Shown in pieces: positions 32,859-64,000 of a DNA stretch of 64,000 nt; the first letter of the stretch is position 1; each line of letters starts with the position of its first letter. The position numbers and the translations under genes are program-made. The notes under the pieces were generated by a model. The model was given only the letters and a program-made list of their open reading frames with translations. It ran no database searches and was not told where the DNA came from. Source of the stretch: Eriocheir sinensis (lineage: Eukaryota > Arthropoda > Malacostraca > Decapoda > Varunidae); assembly GCF_024679095.1 (NCBI RefSeq), contig NW_026111613.1, forward strand, positions 270,501 to 334,500, read 5' to 3'.

Positions 32859-32940
<82 letters not shown>
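32859..32940. repeat. (TA)n microsatellite, about 82 bp
   Basis: Pure TA run between GTGTATTTGTATAAATA and CAAAATACACATAAAA, in the reverse-orientation monomer neighbouring CAATAAAAGAATGTG. Confidence 0.95.
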
Positions 32941-32942
<2 letters not shown>

Positions 32943-33464
32943 AAATACACATAAAAAAATATAAATTTGTTTAAAATCATACAAAATACACATGAAATAA
33001 ATGTATTTGTATAAAATATATATACAAATACACATACAATAACCTAAATTTGTATAAAATGTATAATTTGTTTCAAAATATATACGAATACACATAAAAT
33101 AACGTAAATGTATATAATAAATGTATATACAAAATACACATAAAATAACGTAAATACGTATAAAATATGTATATAAAATACACCTAAAATAATGTAAATT
33201 CGTATCAAAATAAATAAACAAAATACCAATAAAAGAATGTGTATTTCTATGAATATAAATATACAAAATACACATAAAATAACGTAAATTGATATAAAAC
33301 TCTAGACAAAAATACACAGAACTAAATTTGTATGAAAATATATACAAAATACACTCAAAATAAGCTAAGCAATTTGAATTGAAATATATATACAAAAATA
33401 TGAAATAAAGTAAATTTGTATCAAAACATTTATACAAATACACATATAATAACGTAAATGTGTA

Positions 33465-33501
33465 TGAATATATATAAATACATATACATATATATGTAAA
33501 T

Positions 33502-33532
<31 letters not shown>
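33465..33532. repeat. Degenerate TA-rich microsatellite
   Basis: Interrupted TA/AAATA runs (TATATATGTAAATATATATA and similar). They replace the start of the monomer before ATCATGTAATTCGTAT. Probably an eroded relative of the pure TA tracts. Confidence 0.7.
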
Positions 33533-33594
33533 ATCATGTAATTCGTATAAATATAAAAAAATATATATAAAATAATATAAATTTGTATGAGTAA

Positions 33595-38975
<5,381 letters not shown>

Positions 38976-39369
38976 TGTATATCTACTTTCACACAAATTT
39001 AATTTATATTTTTACAAATACACATTCTTTTACTGGTATTTTGTTTATTTATTTTGATACGATTTTTATGTATTTTTTGTATTCGTTTTTTTATACGTAT
39101 TTACTTCATTTTATGTGTATTTTGTATATATTTTTATAGAAATCTACGTTATTTTATGTATTCGTATATATATTTTGAAACAAATTTACATTGTTTTATA
39201 TGTATTTTGCATATCTATTTCAATACAAATTTGCAAATTTACTTTATTTTATGTGCATTTTTGTACATATATTTTTTTTAGAAATTTGCGTTATTTTATG
39301 TGTATTTGTATATTTCTCATACAAATTTACATTATTTTATTGCTATTTTGTTTATTTATTTTGATACGA
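38976..39369 (+). repeat. Satellite block 19, forward patch
   Basis: About 394 bases of forward monomers inside the tandem duplication, opening at TTGTATATCTACTTTCACAC and closing at TGATACGAATGAAAATAG. Confidence 0.85.
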
Positions 39370-40227
39370 ATGAAAATAGATATACAAAATATACATAAAA
39401 TAAATTAAATTTATATTGAAATATATATACAAAATACATAAAATAATGTAAATTTGTATCAAAATATTTTAACAGATGCGCATAAAATAACGTAAATTTG
39501 TTTTAAAATATACAAAATACACATTAAATAATGTAAATATGTATAAAAAAAATATATACAAAACACAAATAGAAAAATGTAAAAAATAAATACACAGAAT
39601 ATTAATAAAACAATGTAAATTTGTATGAAAATAAAGATGCAAAATTACCCATTAAGTAACGCATTTTTTTTATTAATAAAAATATATATACCAAAATACA
39701 CATAAAAAAATTAAATTTGAATTATAATAAATATATAAAAAACACATACAATAAGGTAAATTTGTATTGAAATAGATATGCAAAATACATATAAAACAAT
39801 ATAAATATGTTTCAAAATATATATTCGAATACACATAAAATAACGTAGATTTCTATAAAATATATATACAAAATACACATAAAATGAAGTAAATACGTAT
39901 AAAAAAATGTATAGAAAATACACATAAAATAATGGAAATTCGTATCAAAATAAATATACAAAATACCAATAAAAGAATGTGTATTTGTATAAATATAAAT
40001 ATACAAAATACACATAAAATAACGTAAATTTATATAAAACTATATACAAAAATACACAAAAGTATTTTAATTTTTATGAAAATAGATATACAAAATAAGG
40101 TAAATTCGTTTCAAATTCAATAAACAAAATTCAGATAAAAGAACGTATATTTGAAAAAAAAAAAAAACACAAAATTTCGAAAATTTGTATGAAAATATAT
40201 AAAAAAAAAAAAAAAATAATTTCAATT
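39370..40227 (-). repeat. Satellite block 20, reverse patch
   Basis: Reverse monomers between the two forward patches. It includes AACAGATGCGCATAAAATAA, found again at 40724-40743. A-rich runs occur at 40153-40167 and 40200-40216. Confidence 0.85.
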
Positions 40228-40624
40228 TGTATATCTACTTTCACACAAATTTAATTTTTATTTTTACAAATACACATTCTTTTACTGGTATTTTGTTTAT
40301 TTATTTTGATACGATTTTTATGTATTTTTTGTATTCATTTTTTTATACGTATTTACTTCATTTTATGTGTATTTTGTATATATTTTTATAGAAATCTACG
40401 TTATTTTATATGTATTCGTATATATATTTTGAAACAAATTTACATTGTTTTATATGTATTTTGCATATCTATTTCAATACAAATTTGCAAATTTACTTTA
40501 TTTTATGTGCATTTTTGTACATATATTTTTTTTATAAATTTGCGTTATTTTATGTGTATTTCTATATTTCTCATACAAATTTACATTATTTTATTGCTAT
40601 TTTGTTTATTTATTTTGATACAAA
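40228..40624 (+). repeat. Satellite block 21, forward patch
   Basis: Second copy of block 19, with the same two switch junctions. Confidence 0.85.
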
Positions 40625-42056
40625 TGAAAATAGATATACAAAATATTCATAAAATAAACTAAATTTATATTGAAATATATACAAAATACATAAAATAATG
40701 TAAATTTGTATCAAAATATTTTAACAGATGCGCATAAAATAACGTAAATTTGTTTTAAAATATACAAAATACACATTAAATAATGTAAATATGTATAAAA
40801 AAATATATACAAAACACAAATAGAATAATGTAAAATCGTATCAAAATAAATACACAGAATATTAATAAAACAATGTAAATTTGTATGAAAATAAAGATGC
40901 AAAATACGCATTAAATAACGCATTTTTTATAAAAATATATATACCAAAATACACATGAAAAAATTAATTTGTATTAAAATAAATATACAAAATACACATT
41001 CAATAAGGTAAATCTGTATTGAAATAGATATGCAAAATACATATAGAACAATGTAAATTTGTTTCAAAATATATATACGAATACACATAAAATAACGTAG
41101 ATTTGTATAAAAATATATATACAAAATACACATAAAATGAAGTAAATACGTATAAGAAAATGTATACAAAATACACATAAAAAAATGTAAATTCTTACCA
41201 AAATATATAAACGAAATACCAATAAAAGAATGTGTATTTGTATAAATATAAATATACAAAATACACATAAAATAACGTAAATTTGTATAAAACTATATAC
41301 AAAAATACACAGAAGTAATTAAATTCGTATGAAAATAGATATACAAAATACAGATAAAATAAGCTAAATTTGAATTGAAATGTATATACAAAATACATAA
41401 AATAATGTAGATTTGTATCAAAATATTTATAAAAATACCCATAAAATAACGCATTTTTTTATTTATAAAAATATATATACCAAAATACACATCAAAAAAT
41501 TAAATTTGTATTAAAATAAATATACAAAAAACACATACAATAAGGTAAATTTGTATTGAAATAGATATGCAAAATACATATAAAACAATGTAAATTTGTT
41601 TCAAAATATATATTCGAATACACATAAAATAACGTAGATTTCTATAAGAATATATATACAAAATACACATAAAATGAAGTAAATACGTATAAAAAATGTA
41701 TACAAAATACACATAAAATAATGTAAATTCGTATCAAAATAAATATACAAAATACCAATAAAAGAATGTGTATTTGTATAAATATAAATATACAAAATAC
41801 ACATAAAATAACGTAAATTTATATAAAACTATATACATAAATACACAGAAGTATTTTAATTTGTATGAAAATGGATATACAAAATAAGGTAAATTCGTTT
41901 CAAATTCAATAAACAAAATTCAGATAAAAGAACGTATATTTGTAGAAAAAATAAATACAAAATACACATATAATAACGAAAATTTGTATGAAAATATATA
42001 AAAAAATAAACACAAATAATTTCAATTTGTATGAAAATAAATATATAAACTACACA
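40625..42056 (-). repeat. Satellite block 22, reverse polarity
   Basis: Reverse monomers related to 59580-60100 as well as to block 20. It ends at AACTACACATGTATTTTG, a switch found once. Confidence 0.88.
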
Positions 42057-48986
<6,930 letters not shown>

Positions 48987-49016
48987 TAAAAATATATTAT
49001 ATTATATATATTTTTA
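48987..49016. repeat. Near-palindromic polarity switch (copy 3)
   Basis: ATAAAAATATATTATATTAT then ATATATTTTT, matching 20460-20489 and inverted relative to 17911-17940. Confidence 0.85.
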
Positions 49017-50207
49017 TTGATATTTGCGTTATTTATGTGTATTTTGTATATGTTTTCTCATAGAAATTTACATTATTTTATTGGTATTTTGTCTATTTAT
49101 TTTGATACGAATTACATGATTATTTGTGTATTTTTTACATTTTTTATACGTATTTACATTATTTAATGTGTATTTTGTTTATATATTTTTATACAAATTT
49201 ACGTTATTATATGTGTATTTGTATAGGTATTTTGATACAAATTTACATTATTTTATGTATTTTATATATATATTTCAATTCAAATTTAGCTTATTTTATG
49301 TGTATTTTGTATATCTATTTATTTTAATACAAAATCAAATATTTTATGTTTTTCGTATATTTATTTTTATAAAAAATGCGTTATTTTATGGGTATTTTGC
49401 ATCTTAATTTTCATACAAATTTACATTATTTTATTAATATTTTCTGTATTTATTTTGATACGATTTTACATTATTTTATTTGTGTTTTGTATATTTTTTT
49501 AATACATATTTACATTATTTAATGTTTTTTTTGTATATATATTTGATACAAATTTACGTTATTTTAAGTCTATATGTTTATATATTTTCATTCAAATTTA
49601 CATTATTTTATGTGTATTTTGTATATGTATTTCAATACAAATTTACCTATTTTTATATGTTTTTTGTATATTTATTTTCATACAAGTTTAAATTATTTTT
49701 GTGTATTTTTGTATATAGTTTTATACAAATTTAGGTTATTTTATGTGTATTTTGTATATCTATTTTCATACAAATACACATTCTTTTCATGATATTTTGT
49801 TTATTTATTTTGACACGAATTAACATTATTTAATGTGTATTTTGTATATATATTTTTAAACGAATTTATATTATTTCAAGTGTATTTTGTATATATATTT
49901 CTATAGAAATCTGCGTTATTTTATGTGTATTCGTATATATATTTTGAAACCAATTTACATTATTTTTTGTGTATTTTGCATATTTTTTCAATAAAAATTT
50001 ACCTTATTGTATGTGCATTTTGTATATTAATTTTAATACAAATTTGATTAATCTATGTGTATTTTTGTATATGTATTTTTATAAAAATATGCTTTATTTT
50101 ATGGGTATTTTGCATCTTTATTTTCATACAAATTTACATTATTTTATTGATATTCTGTGTATTTATTTTGATACGTTTTTACATTATTCTATGTGTATTT
50201 TGTATAT
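49017..50207 (+). repeat. Satellite block 25, forward polarity
   Basis: Direct paralogue of block 7, with a single copy of the segment locally duplicated at 21051. Confidence 0.9.
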
Positions 50208-53200
50208 ATAAAATGCACATAAAATAAAGTAAATTTGCAAAAAAAAATATATACAAAACACACACTAAATAATGGAAATGCGTACATAAAATAACCTAAA
50301 TTTGTATAAAACTATATACAAAAATACACAAAAATAATTTAAATTTGTTTGAAAAGAAATATACAAAATACACATAAAATTAGGTAAATTTGTATTGAAA
50401 TACATATACAAAATACACATCAAATAATGTAAATTTGAATGAAAATATATAAACAAATACACTTAAAATAACGTAAATTTGTATAAAATATATATGCAAG
50501 ATACACATTAAATAATGTAAATGAATATAAAAAATATATATACAAAAAAAAATAGAATAATGTAAAATCGTATCAAAATAAATACACAGAATATCACTAA
50601 AATAATGTAACTTTCTATAAAAATAAAGATGCAAAATTCCAAAAAATTTTCGCATTTTTTATAAAAATATATTTACCAAAATACACATAAAATATTTAAA
50701 TTTGTATTGAAATAAATATACAAAATGCATGTACAATAAGGTAAATTTGTATTGAAAGAGATATTAAAAAATACATATAAAACAATGTAAATTTGTTTCA
50801 AAATATATATACGAATACACATGAAATAAAGAAGATTTCTATAGAAATATATATACAAAATACATATGAAATTATGTAAATACGTATAAAAATATATATA
50901 CAAAATACATATCAAATAATGTAAATTCGTGTCAAAATAAATAAACAAAATATCATGAAAAGAATGTGTATTTGTATGAAAATAGATAATAGATAATAAA
51001 TTTGTATAAAATATGTATGCAAGATACACATTAAATAATGTATATATGTATAAAAAAGTATATACAAAAAACAAATAGAATAATGTAACATCGTATCAAA
51101 ATAAATACACCGAATATTAATAAAATAATGTAAATTTGTATGAAAATAAAGATGCAAAATTCCCATAAAATAGCGCATTTCTTATAAAAATATATATACC
51201 AAAATACACATAAAATATTTAAATTTGCATTGAAATAAATATACAAAATGCACATACAATAAGGTAAATTTGTATTGAAAAAGATATGCAAAAATACATA
51301 TAAAACAATGTAAATTTGTTTCAAAATATATATACGAATACAAATAAAAAAACGTAGATTTCTATAAAAATATATATTCAAAATACACATAAAATTAAGT
51401 AAATACGTATAAAAAAATGTATACAAAACACACATAAAATAATGTAATTTCGAATTAAAATAAATGTAAATTTCAATGAAAATATATAAACAAATACACT
51501 TAAAATAACGTAAATTTGTATAAAATATATTTGCAAGATACACATTAAATAATGTAAATGTGTATAAAAAAATATAAACAAAAAACAAATAGAATATTGT
51601 AAGATCGTATCAAAATAAATACACAGAATATCAATAAAATAATGTAAATTTGAATGAAAATAAAGATGCAAAATTCCCATAAAATAGCGCATTTTTTATA
51701 AAAATATATATACCAAAATACACATAAAATATTTAAATTTGTATTGAAATAAATATACAAAATGCATATACAGTAAGGTAAATTTGTATTAAAAGAGATA
51801 TTCAAAAATACATATAAAACAATGTAAATTTGTTTCAAAATATATATACGAATACACATAAAATAAAGTAGATTTCTATAGAAATATATATACAAAATAC
51901 ATATGAAGTTATGTAAATTCGTATAAAAATATATATACAAAATACATATCAAATAATGTAAATTCGTCTCAAAATAAATAAACAAAATATCATGAAAAGA
52001 GTGTGTATTTGTATGAAAATAGATAATAGATAATAAATTTGTATAAAATATATATGCAAGATACAAATTAAATAATGTAAATATGTATAAAAAAGTATAT
52101 ACAAAAAACAAATAGAATAATGTAAAATCGTATCAAAATAAATACACCGAATATTAATAAAATAATGTAAATTTGTATGAAAATAAAGATGCAAAATTCC
52201 CATAAAACAGCGCATTCCTTATAAAAATATATATACCAAAATACACATAAAATATTTAAATTTGTATTGAAATAAATATACAAAATGCACATACAATAAG
52301 GTAAATTTGTATTGAAAGAGATATGCAAAAATACATATAAAACAATGTAAATTTGTTTCAAAATATATATACGAATACAAATAAAAAAAACGTAGATTTC
52401 TATAAAAATATATATACAAAATCCACATAAAATTAAATAAATACGTATAAAAAAAATGTATACAAAATACACATAAAATAATGTAAATTCGATTTAAAAT
52501 AAATAAACAAAATACCAATAAAAGAATGTGTATTTGGATAAATATAAATATACAAAATACATATACAAAATATACATAAAATAAGGTGGATTTGTAATAA
52601 AATATATGTACAAAATACACATAAAATAATGTAAATTTATATGAAAATATATATACAAATACACATAAAATACCATGAATTTGTATAAAAATATATATTC
52701 AAAATAAATATTAAATAATGTAAAAGCGTATAAAAATATATATACAAAGTACATATAAAATAATGTAAATTCGTATCAATATAAATCAACAAAACACCAA
52801 TAAAATAATATATATTTGAATGAAAATAGATTTACAAAATACACATAACATAACTAAAATTTGTATTAAAATATATACAAAAATACATAGAAATAATTTG
52901 AGTTTGTATGAAAATAGATATACAAAATACACATAAAACTAGGTAAATTTCTTTTGAAATGTATATACAAAATAGCCATAAAATATTGTAAATTTGTGTC
53001 AAAATATATAAAGAAATACACATAAAATAACGTAAATTTGTATGAAAAATATATACAAAATACACATAGAATAATGTCAATTCGTATCAAAATGAATGAG
53101 CAGAATATCAATAAAATAATGTAAATTTGTATGAAAATAAAGATGCAAAATACCCAAAAAATAAAGCATATGTTTATAAAATTACAGATACAAAAATACA

Positions 53201-53282
53201 CATCGAATAATTAAATTTGTATTAAAATTAATATACAAAATGCGTATATAATAAGATAAATTTGTATTGAAAAAATATGCAA
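50208..53282 (-). repeat. Satellite block 26, reverse polarity
   Basis: Paralogue of block 8. It includes an empty retroposon site at about 52583-52620 (GGTGGATTTGTAATAAAAT). Confidence 0.92.
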
Positions 53283-53296
53283 CACACACGTTTACT
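53279..53296. repeat. Switch junction E, copy 3
   Basis: GCAACACACACGTTTACT, one base different from 24823-24840. Confidence 0.9.
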
Positions 53297-54105
53297 CATA
53301 CAAATTTATATTATTTTGTTGGTATTTTGTTTATTTATTTTGATACGAATTACATGATTATATGTGTATTTTGTACACATTTTTTTATACGTATTTACAT
53401 TATTTAATGAGTATTTTGTTTATATATTTTCATACAAATTTACGTTATTATATGTGTATTTGTATATATATTTTCTTTCAAATTTACATTATTTTATGTG
53501 TATTTTGTATATGTATTTCAATACAAATTAACCTAATTTTATTTATTTTCATACAAATTGAAATAATTTTTGTTTATTTTTTTATATATTTTCATGCAAA
53601 TTTTCGTTATTTTATGTGTATTTTGAATATTTATTTTTTCCACAAATATACGTTCTTTTATCTGAATTTTGTTTATTGAATTTGAAACGAATTTACCTTA
53701 TTTTGTATATCTATTTTCATACAAATTAAAATACTTTTGTGTATTTTTGTATATAGTTTTATATAAATTTACGTTATTTTATGTGTATTTTGTATATTTA
53801 TATTTATACAAATAACATTCTTTTATTGCTATTTTGTATATTTATTTCGATGCGAATTTACATTATTTTATGTGTATTTTGTATACATTTTTTTATACAT
53901 ATTTACTTCATTTTATGTTTATTTTGTATATATATTTTTATAGAAATCTACGTTATTTTATGTGTATTCGTATATATATTTTGAAACAAATTTGCATTGT
54001 TTTATATGTATTTTGCATATCTATTTCAATACAAATTTACCTTATTGTATGTGTTTTTTATATATTTATTTTAATACAAATTTAATTTTTATATGTGTAT
54101 TTTGG
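53292..54105 (+). repeat. Satellite block 27, forward polarity
   Basis: Paralogue of blocks 9 and 13, ending at TTTTGGTAAGGTAAATTTG. Confidence 0.9.
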
Positions 54106-57100
54106 TAAGGTAAATTTGTATTGAAAGATAAAAAATACATATAAAATGTATGTAATTTGTTTCAAAATATATATACGAATACACATAAAATATTTTAGAT
54201 ATTCTCTGTACAAAATACATTTTACATAAAATGAAGTAAATACGTATAAAAAATGAAAACAAAATAGACATAAAATCGTATCAAAATAAATAAAAACAAT
54301 GTAAAAGAATGTGTATTTGTATAATTATAAATATACAAAATACACAAAAATATCGTAAATTTGTATAAAACTATATACAAAATAAACAGAAGTAATTAAA
54401 TTTGTATAAAAATATATACAAAATACAGTTAAAATAAGCTAAATTTTAAGTTAAATGTACATACAAAATACATGAAATAATGTAAATCTGTATCAAAATA
54501 TTTATACAAATACACATAATAACGTAGATTTGTTTAAAAATATATAAACAAAATACACATTAAGTAATGTAAATAGGTATAAAAAATATGTACAAAATAC
54601 ACATATAATCATGTAATTCGTATCAAAATAAATAAACAAAATAGCAATAAAATAATGTAAATTTGTATGAGAAAAATATATATACAAAACATAAAATAAC
54701 CTAAATTTGTATAAAACTATATACAAAAATACACAAAAATAATTTAAATTTATTTGAAAAGAAATATACAAAATATACATAAAATTAGGTAAATTTGTAT
54801 TGAAATACAAATACAAAATACACATCAAATAATGTAAATTTGAGTGAAAATATATAAACAAATACACTTAAAATAACGCAAATTTGTATAAAATATATAT
54901 ACAAAAAACAAATAGAATAATGTAAAATCGTATCAAAATAAATACACAGAATATCAATAAAATAATGTAAATTTGTATGAAAATAAAGATGCAAAATTCC
55001 CAAAAATTATCGCATTTTTTATAAAAATATATATACCAAAATACACATAAAATATTTAAATTTGTATTGAAATAAATATACAAAATGCATATACAGTAAG
55101 GTAAATTTGTATTGAAAGAGATATTCAAAAATACATATGAAACAATGTAAATTTGTTTCAAAATATATATACGAATACACATAAAATAAAGTAGATTTCT
55201 ATAGAAATATATATACAAAATACATATCAAATAATGTAAATTCGTGTCAAAATAAATAAACAAAATATCATGAAAAGAATGTGTATATGTATGAAAATAG
55301 ATAATAGATAATAAATTTGTATAAAATATATATGCAAGATACACATTAAATAATGTAAATATGTATAAAAAAGTATATACAAAAAACAAATAAAATAATG
55401 TAAAAACGTATCAAAATAAATACACCGAATATTAATAAAATAATGTAAATTTGAATGAAAATAAGGAGGCAAAATTCCCATAAAATAGCGCATTTCTTAT
55501 AAAAATATATATACCAAAATACACATAATATATTTAAATTTGTATTGATATAAATATACAAAATAAACATACAATAAGGGAAATTTGTATTGTAAGAGAT
55601 ATGCAAAAATACATATAAAACAATGTAAATTTCTTTCAAAATATATATACGAATACAAATAAAAAAACGTAGATATCTATAACAAATATATATACAAAAT
55701 ACACATAAAATTAAGTAAATACGTATAAAAAAATGTATACAAAATACACATAAAATAATGTAAATTCGAATTAAAATAAATAAACAAAATACCAATAAAA
55801 GAATGTGTATTTGGATAAATATAAATATACTAAATACACATACAAAATAAACATAAAATAAGGTAGATTTGTAATAAAATATATGTACAAAATACACATA
55901 AAATAATGTAAATTTATATGAAAATATATATACAAATACACATAAAATACCATGAATCTGTATAAAAATATATATTCAAAATAAATATTAAATAATGTAA
56001 AAGCGTATAAAAATATATATACAAAGTACATATAAAATGAAAATTAAGATGCAAAATTCCTATAAAATAACGCATTTTTTATAAAATTATTGATACCAAA
56101 ATTCACATAAAATATTTGAACTTGTATTAAAATAAATATACAAAATGCACATACAATAAGGTAATTTTTTATTGAAATAGATATGCAAAATACATATAAA
56201 ATAATGTAAATTTGTTTCAAAATATATATACGAATACACATAAAATATCGTAAATTTCTATAAAAATACATATACAAAATACACATAAAATTAAGTAAAT
56301 ACGTATAAAAAAATGTATACAAAATACACATAAAATAATGTAAATTCGTATAAATGTAAATAAACAATATACCAATAAAAGAATGTGTATTTGTATAAAT
56401 ATAAATATACAAAATGCACATAAAATAACGTAAATTTATATAAAACTATATACATAAAATAACGCAAATTTCTATAAAAATATATGTACAAAAATTAACA
56501 TTAAATAAATTTGCATACAAATATATATACAAAACACACATTAGATAATGTCAATGAGATTAAAAATATGTATACAAAATACCTATGAGATAATCTAAAT
56601 TCGTATCGAATTAAATTAAGAAATACCAATAAAATAATGTAATTTTGGATGAAAATATATATACAAAATACACATAAAATAACCTAAATACAAATACAAA
56701 TATACACATAAAATAATTTAAAATTAAATAAAATAAATATACAAAATAAACATAAAATAAGGTAAATTTGTAATGAAATATATGAAAAAATACACATAAA
56801 ATAATATAAATTTGTATGAAAATATATATACAAATACACATTAAATAACATGTACAAAAAATAATAAAATTTGTATAAAAACATATACTTATACACACAA
56901 TAAAATAATGTAATTTTTTTATGAAAATGTATATACAAAATACACATAAAATAATATAAATACGTAGAAAAATATATATACAAAAAACACATAAAATAAT
57001 GTAAATATGTATGAAAATATATAAACAAATACACATAAAATAATGTAAATTTGAATAAAATATATATCATAAAATAATGTAAATTCGTATCAAAATAAAT

Positions 57101-57490
57101 AAACAAAATACCAATAAAAGAATGTGTATTTGTATGAATATAAATATACAAAATACACATAAAATGACGTAAATTTATATAAAACTATATACAAAAATAC
57201 ACAGAAGTAATTAACTTTGTATGAAAATATATACAAAATACACACGAAATAAGCTAAATTTGAATTGAAATATATATACAAAATACATGAAATAAAGTAA
57301 ATTTGTATCAAAATATTTATACAAATGCTCATATAATAACGTAAATTTGTATGAAAATATATAAACAAAATACACATTAAATAATGTAAATACGTATAAA
57401 AATATATGTACAAAATACACATATAATCATGTAATTCGTGTCAAAATAAATAAACAAAATACCAATAAAATAATATAAATTTGTATGAGT
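54106..57490 (-). repeat. Satellite block 28, reverse polarity
   Basis: The left part matches block 14 with small indels. 54880-56035 resembles 13930-15300 and again has an empty retroposon site at about 55861-55900. 56460-57060 resembles 15640-16260. Confidence 0.9.
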
Positions 57491-57505
57491 AAACGTGTAT
57501 GTTGC
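57488..57505. repeat. Switch junction E, inverted copy 3
   Basis: AGTAAACGTGTATGTTGC, identical to 32563-32580. Confidence 0.9.
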
Positions 57506-58434
57506 ATATTTTTTCAATACAAATTTACCTTATTATATACGCATTTTGTATATTAATTTTAATACAAATTTAATTATTCGATGTGTATTTTTGTATCTGA
57601 ATTTTTATAAACATATTTTTTGGGTATTTTGCATCTTTATTTTCATACAAATTTACATTATTTAATTGATATTCTGCTCATTCATTTTGATAGGAGTTGA
57701 CATTATTCTATGTGTATTTTGTATATATTTTTCATACAAATTTACGTTATTTTATGTGTTTTTGTTTATATATTTTGACACAAATTTACAATATTTTATG
57801 GGTATTTTGTATATACATTTCAAAAGAAATTTAACTAGTTTTATGTGTATTTTGTATATCTATTTTCATACAAATTCAAATTATTTCTATGTATTTTTGT
57901 ATATATTTTAATACAAATTTTAGTTATGTTATGTGTATTTTGTAAATTTATTTTCATTCAAATAAATATTATTTTATTGGTGTTTTATTGATTTATATTG
58001 ATACGAATTTACATTATTTTATATGTACTTTGTATATATATTTTTATACGCTTTTCCATTATTTAATATTTATTTAGAATATATATTTTTATACAAATTC
58101 ATGGTATTTTATGTGTATTTGTATATATATTTTCATATAAATTTACATTATTTTATGTGTATTTTGTACATATTTTATTACAAATCTACCTTATTTTATG
58201 TTTATTTAGTATGTGTATTTTGCATATTTATAGTTATCCAAATACACATTCTTTTATTGGTATTTTGCTTATTTATTTTAATTCGAATTTACGTTCTTTT
58301 ATCGGAATTTTATTTATTTATTTTGATACGAATTTTCATTTTTTTTAGGTGTATTTGATATATATATTTTTATACTTATTTACATAATTTTATATGTATT
58401 TTGAATATATATTTTCATAGAAATTTACTCTATA
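57493..58434 (+). repeat. Satellite block 29, forward polarity
   Basis: Paralogue of 33598-34400. It ends at TTTACTCTATATGTACATGT, the inverted counterpart of the switch at 12565. Confidence 0.9.

Positions 58435-64000
<5,566 letters not shown>

Larger units (their letters stand above)
32652..33590 (-). repeat. Satellite block 16, reverse polarity
   Basis: Reverse monomers with a TA tract at 32859 and a degraded TA-rich segment at 33465-33532. Several monomers are shortened, and AACTCTAGACAAAAATACAC occurs only here. It is flanked on both sides by copies of switch junction E. Confidence 0.88.

Overview
The whole 64 kb window is a eukaryote-type, extremely AT-rich satellite array. I find no protein-coding gene, rRNA, tRNA, CRISPR array or bacterial-style operon in it. 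The building block is a monomer of about 45 bp; its consensus has only 6 G/C bases. On the + strand it reads GTATTTTGTATATATATT, then TTCATACAAATTTACATT, then ATTTTATGT. Because 45 is a multiple of three and the consensus lacks stops in the GTATTTTG orientation, all three frames of that strand stay open for long stretches. Every long ORF is a 15-residue Tyr/Ile/Phe-rich repeat (for example [15 protein letters not shown]) and is best read as an artefact.

The monomers are diverged variants in a recurring order, so this is a higher-order repeat (HOR). The clearest unit is about 717 bp (16 monomers) at 1-714; a copy lacking one monomer is 676 bp at 19522-20198. At least one other HOR class is interleaved, marked by TCGGAATTTT and TTTACTCTATTTTATG.

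The array changes polarity 29 times, giving 30 blocks of alternating orientation with roughly half the window on each strand. Most switch junctions recur as identical or inverted copies elsewhere in the window, so a smaller set of about 14 inversion events was later copied by segmental duplication. The main duplications are 20421-25955 with 48948-54400 (and partly 28900-31850), 26806-28680 with 46061-47885 (and inverted at about 62980-64000), 16712-18600 inverted relative to 48300-50210, and a 1.26 kb tandem pair at 38690-40735.

Twelve (TA)n microsatellites of about 80-210 bp sit inside monomers at the TATATATA core and are present or absent between paralogous copies. The only clearly foreign DNA is a 56 bp GC-rich piece at 15085-15140 next to a 19-base T run. 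It looks like a minus-strand, poly(A)-tailed, 5'-truncated retroposon, and it is missing from the paralogous copies of the same site.

The organism cannot be named from this sequence. An HOR satellite with inversions, TA microsatellites and a retroposon insertion fits a centromeric, pericentromeric or other heterochromatic region of an AT-rich eukaryotic nuclear genome; that location is inference.
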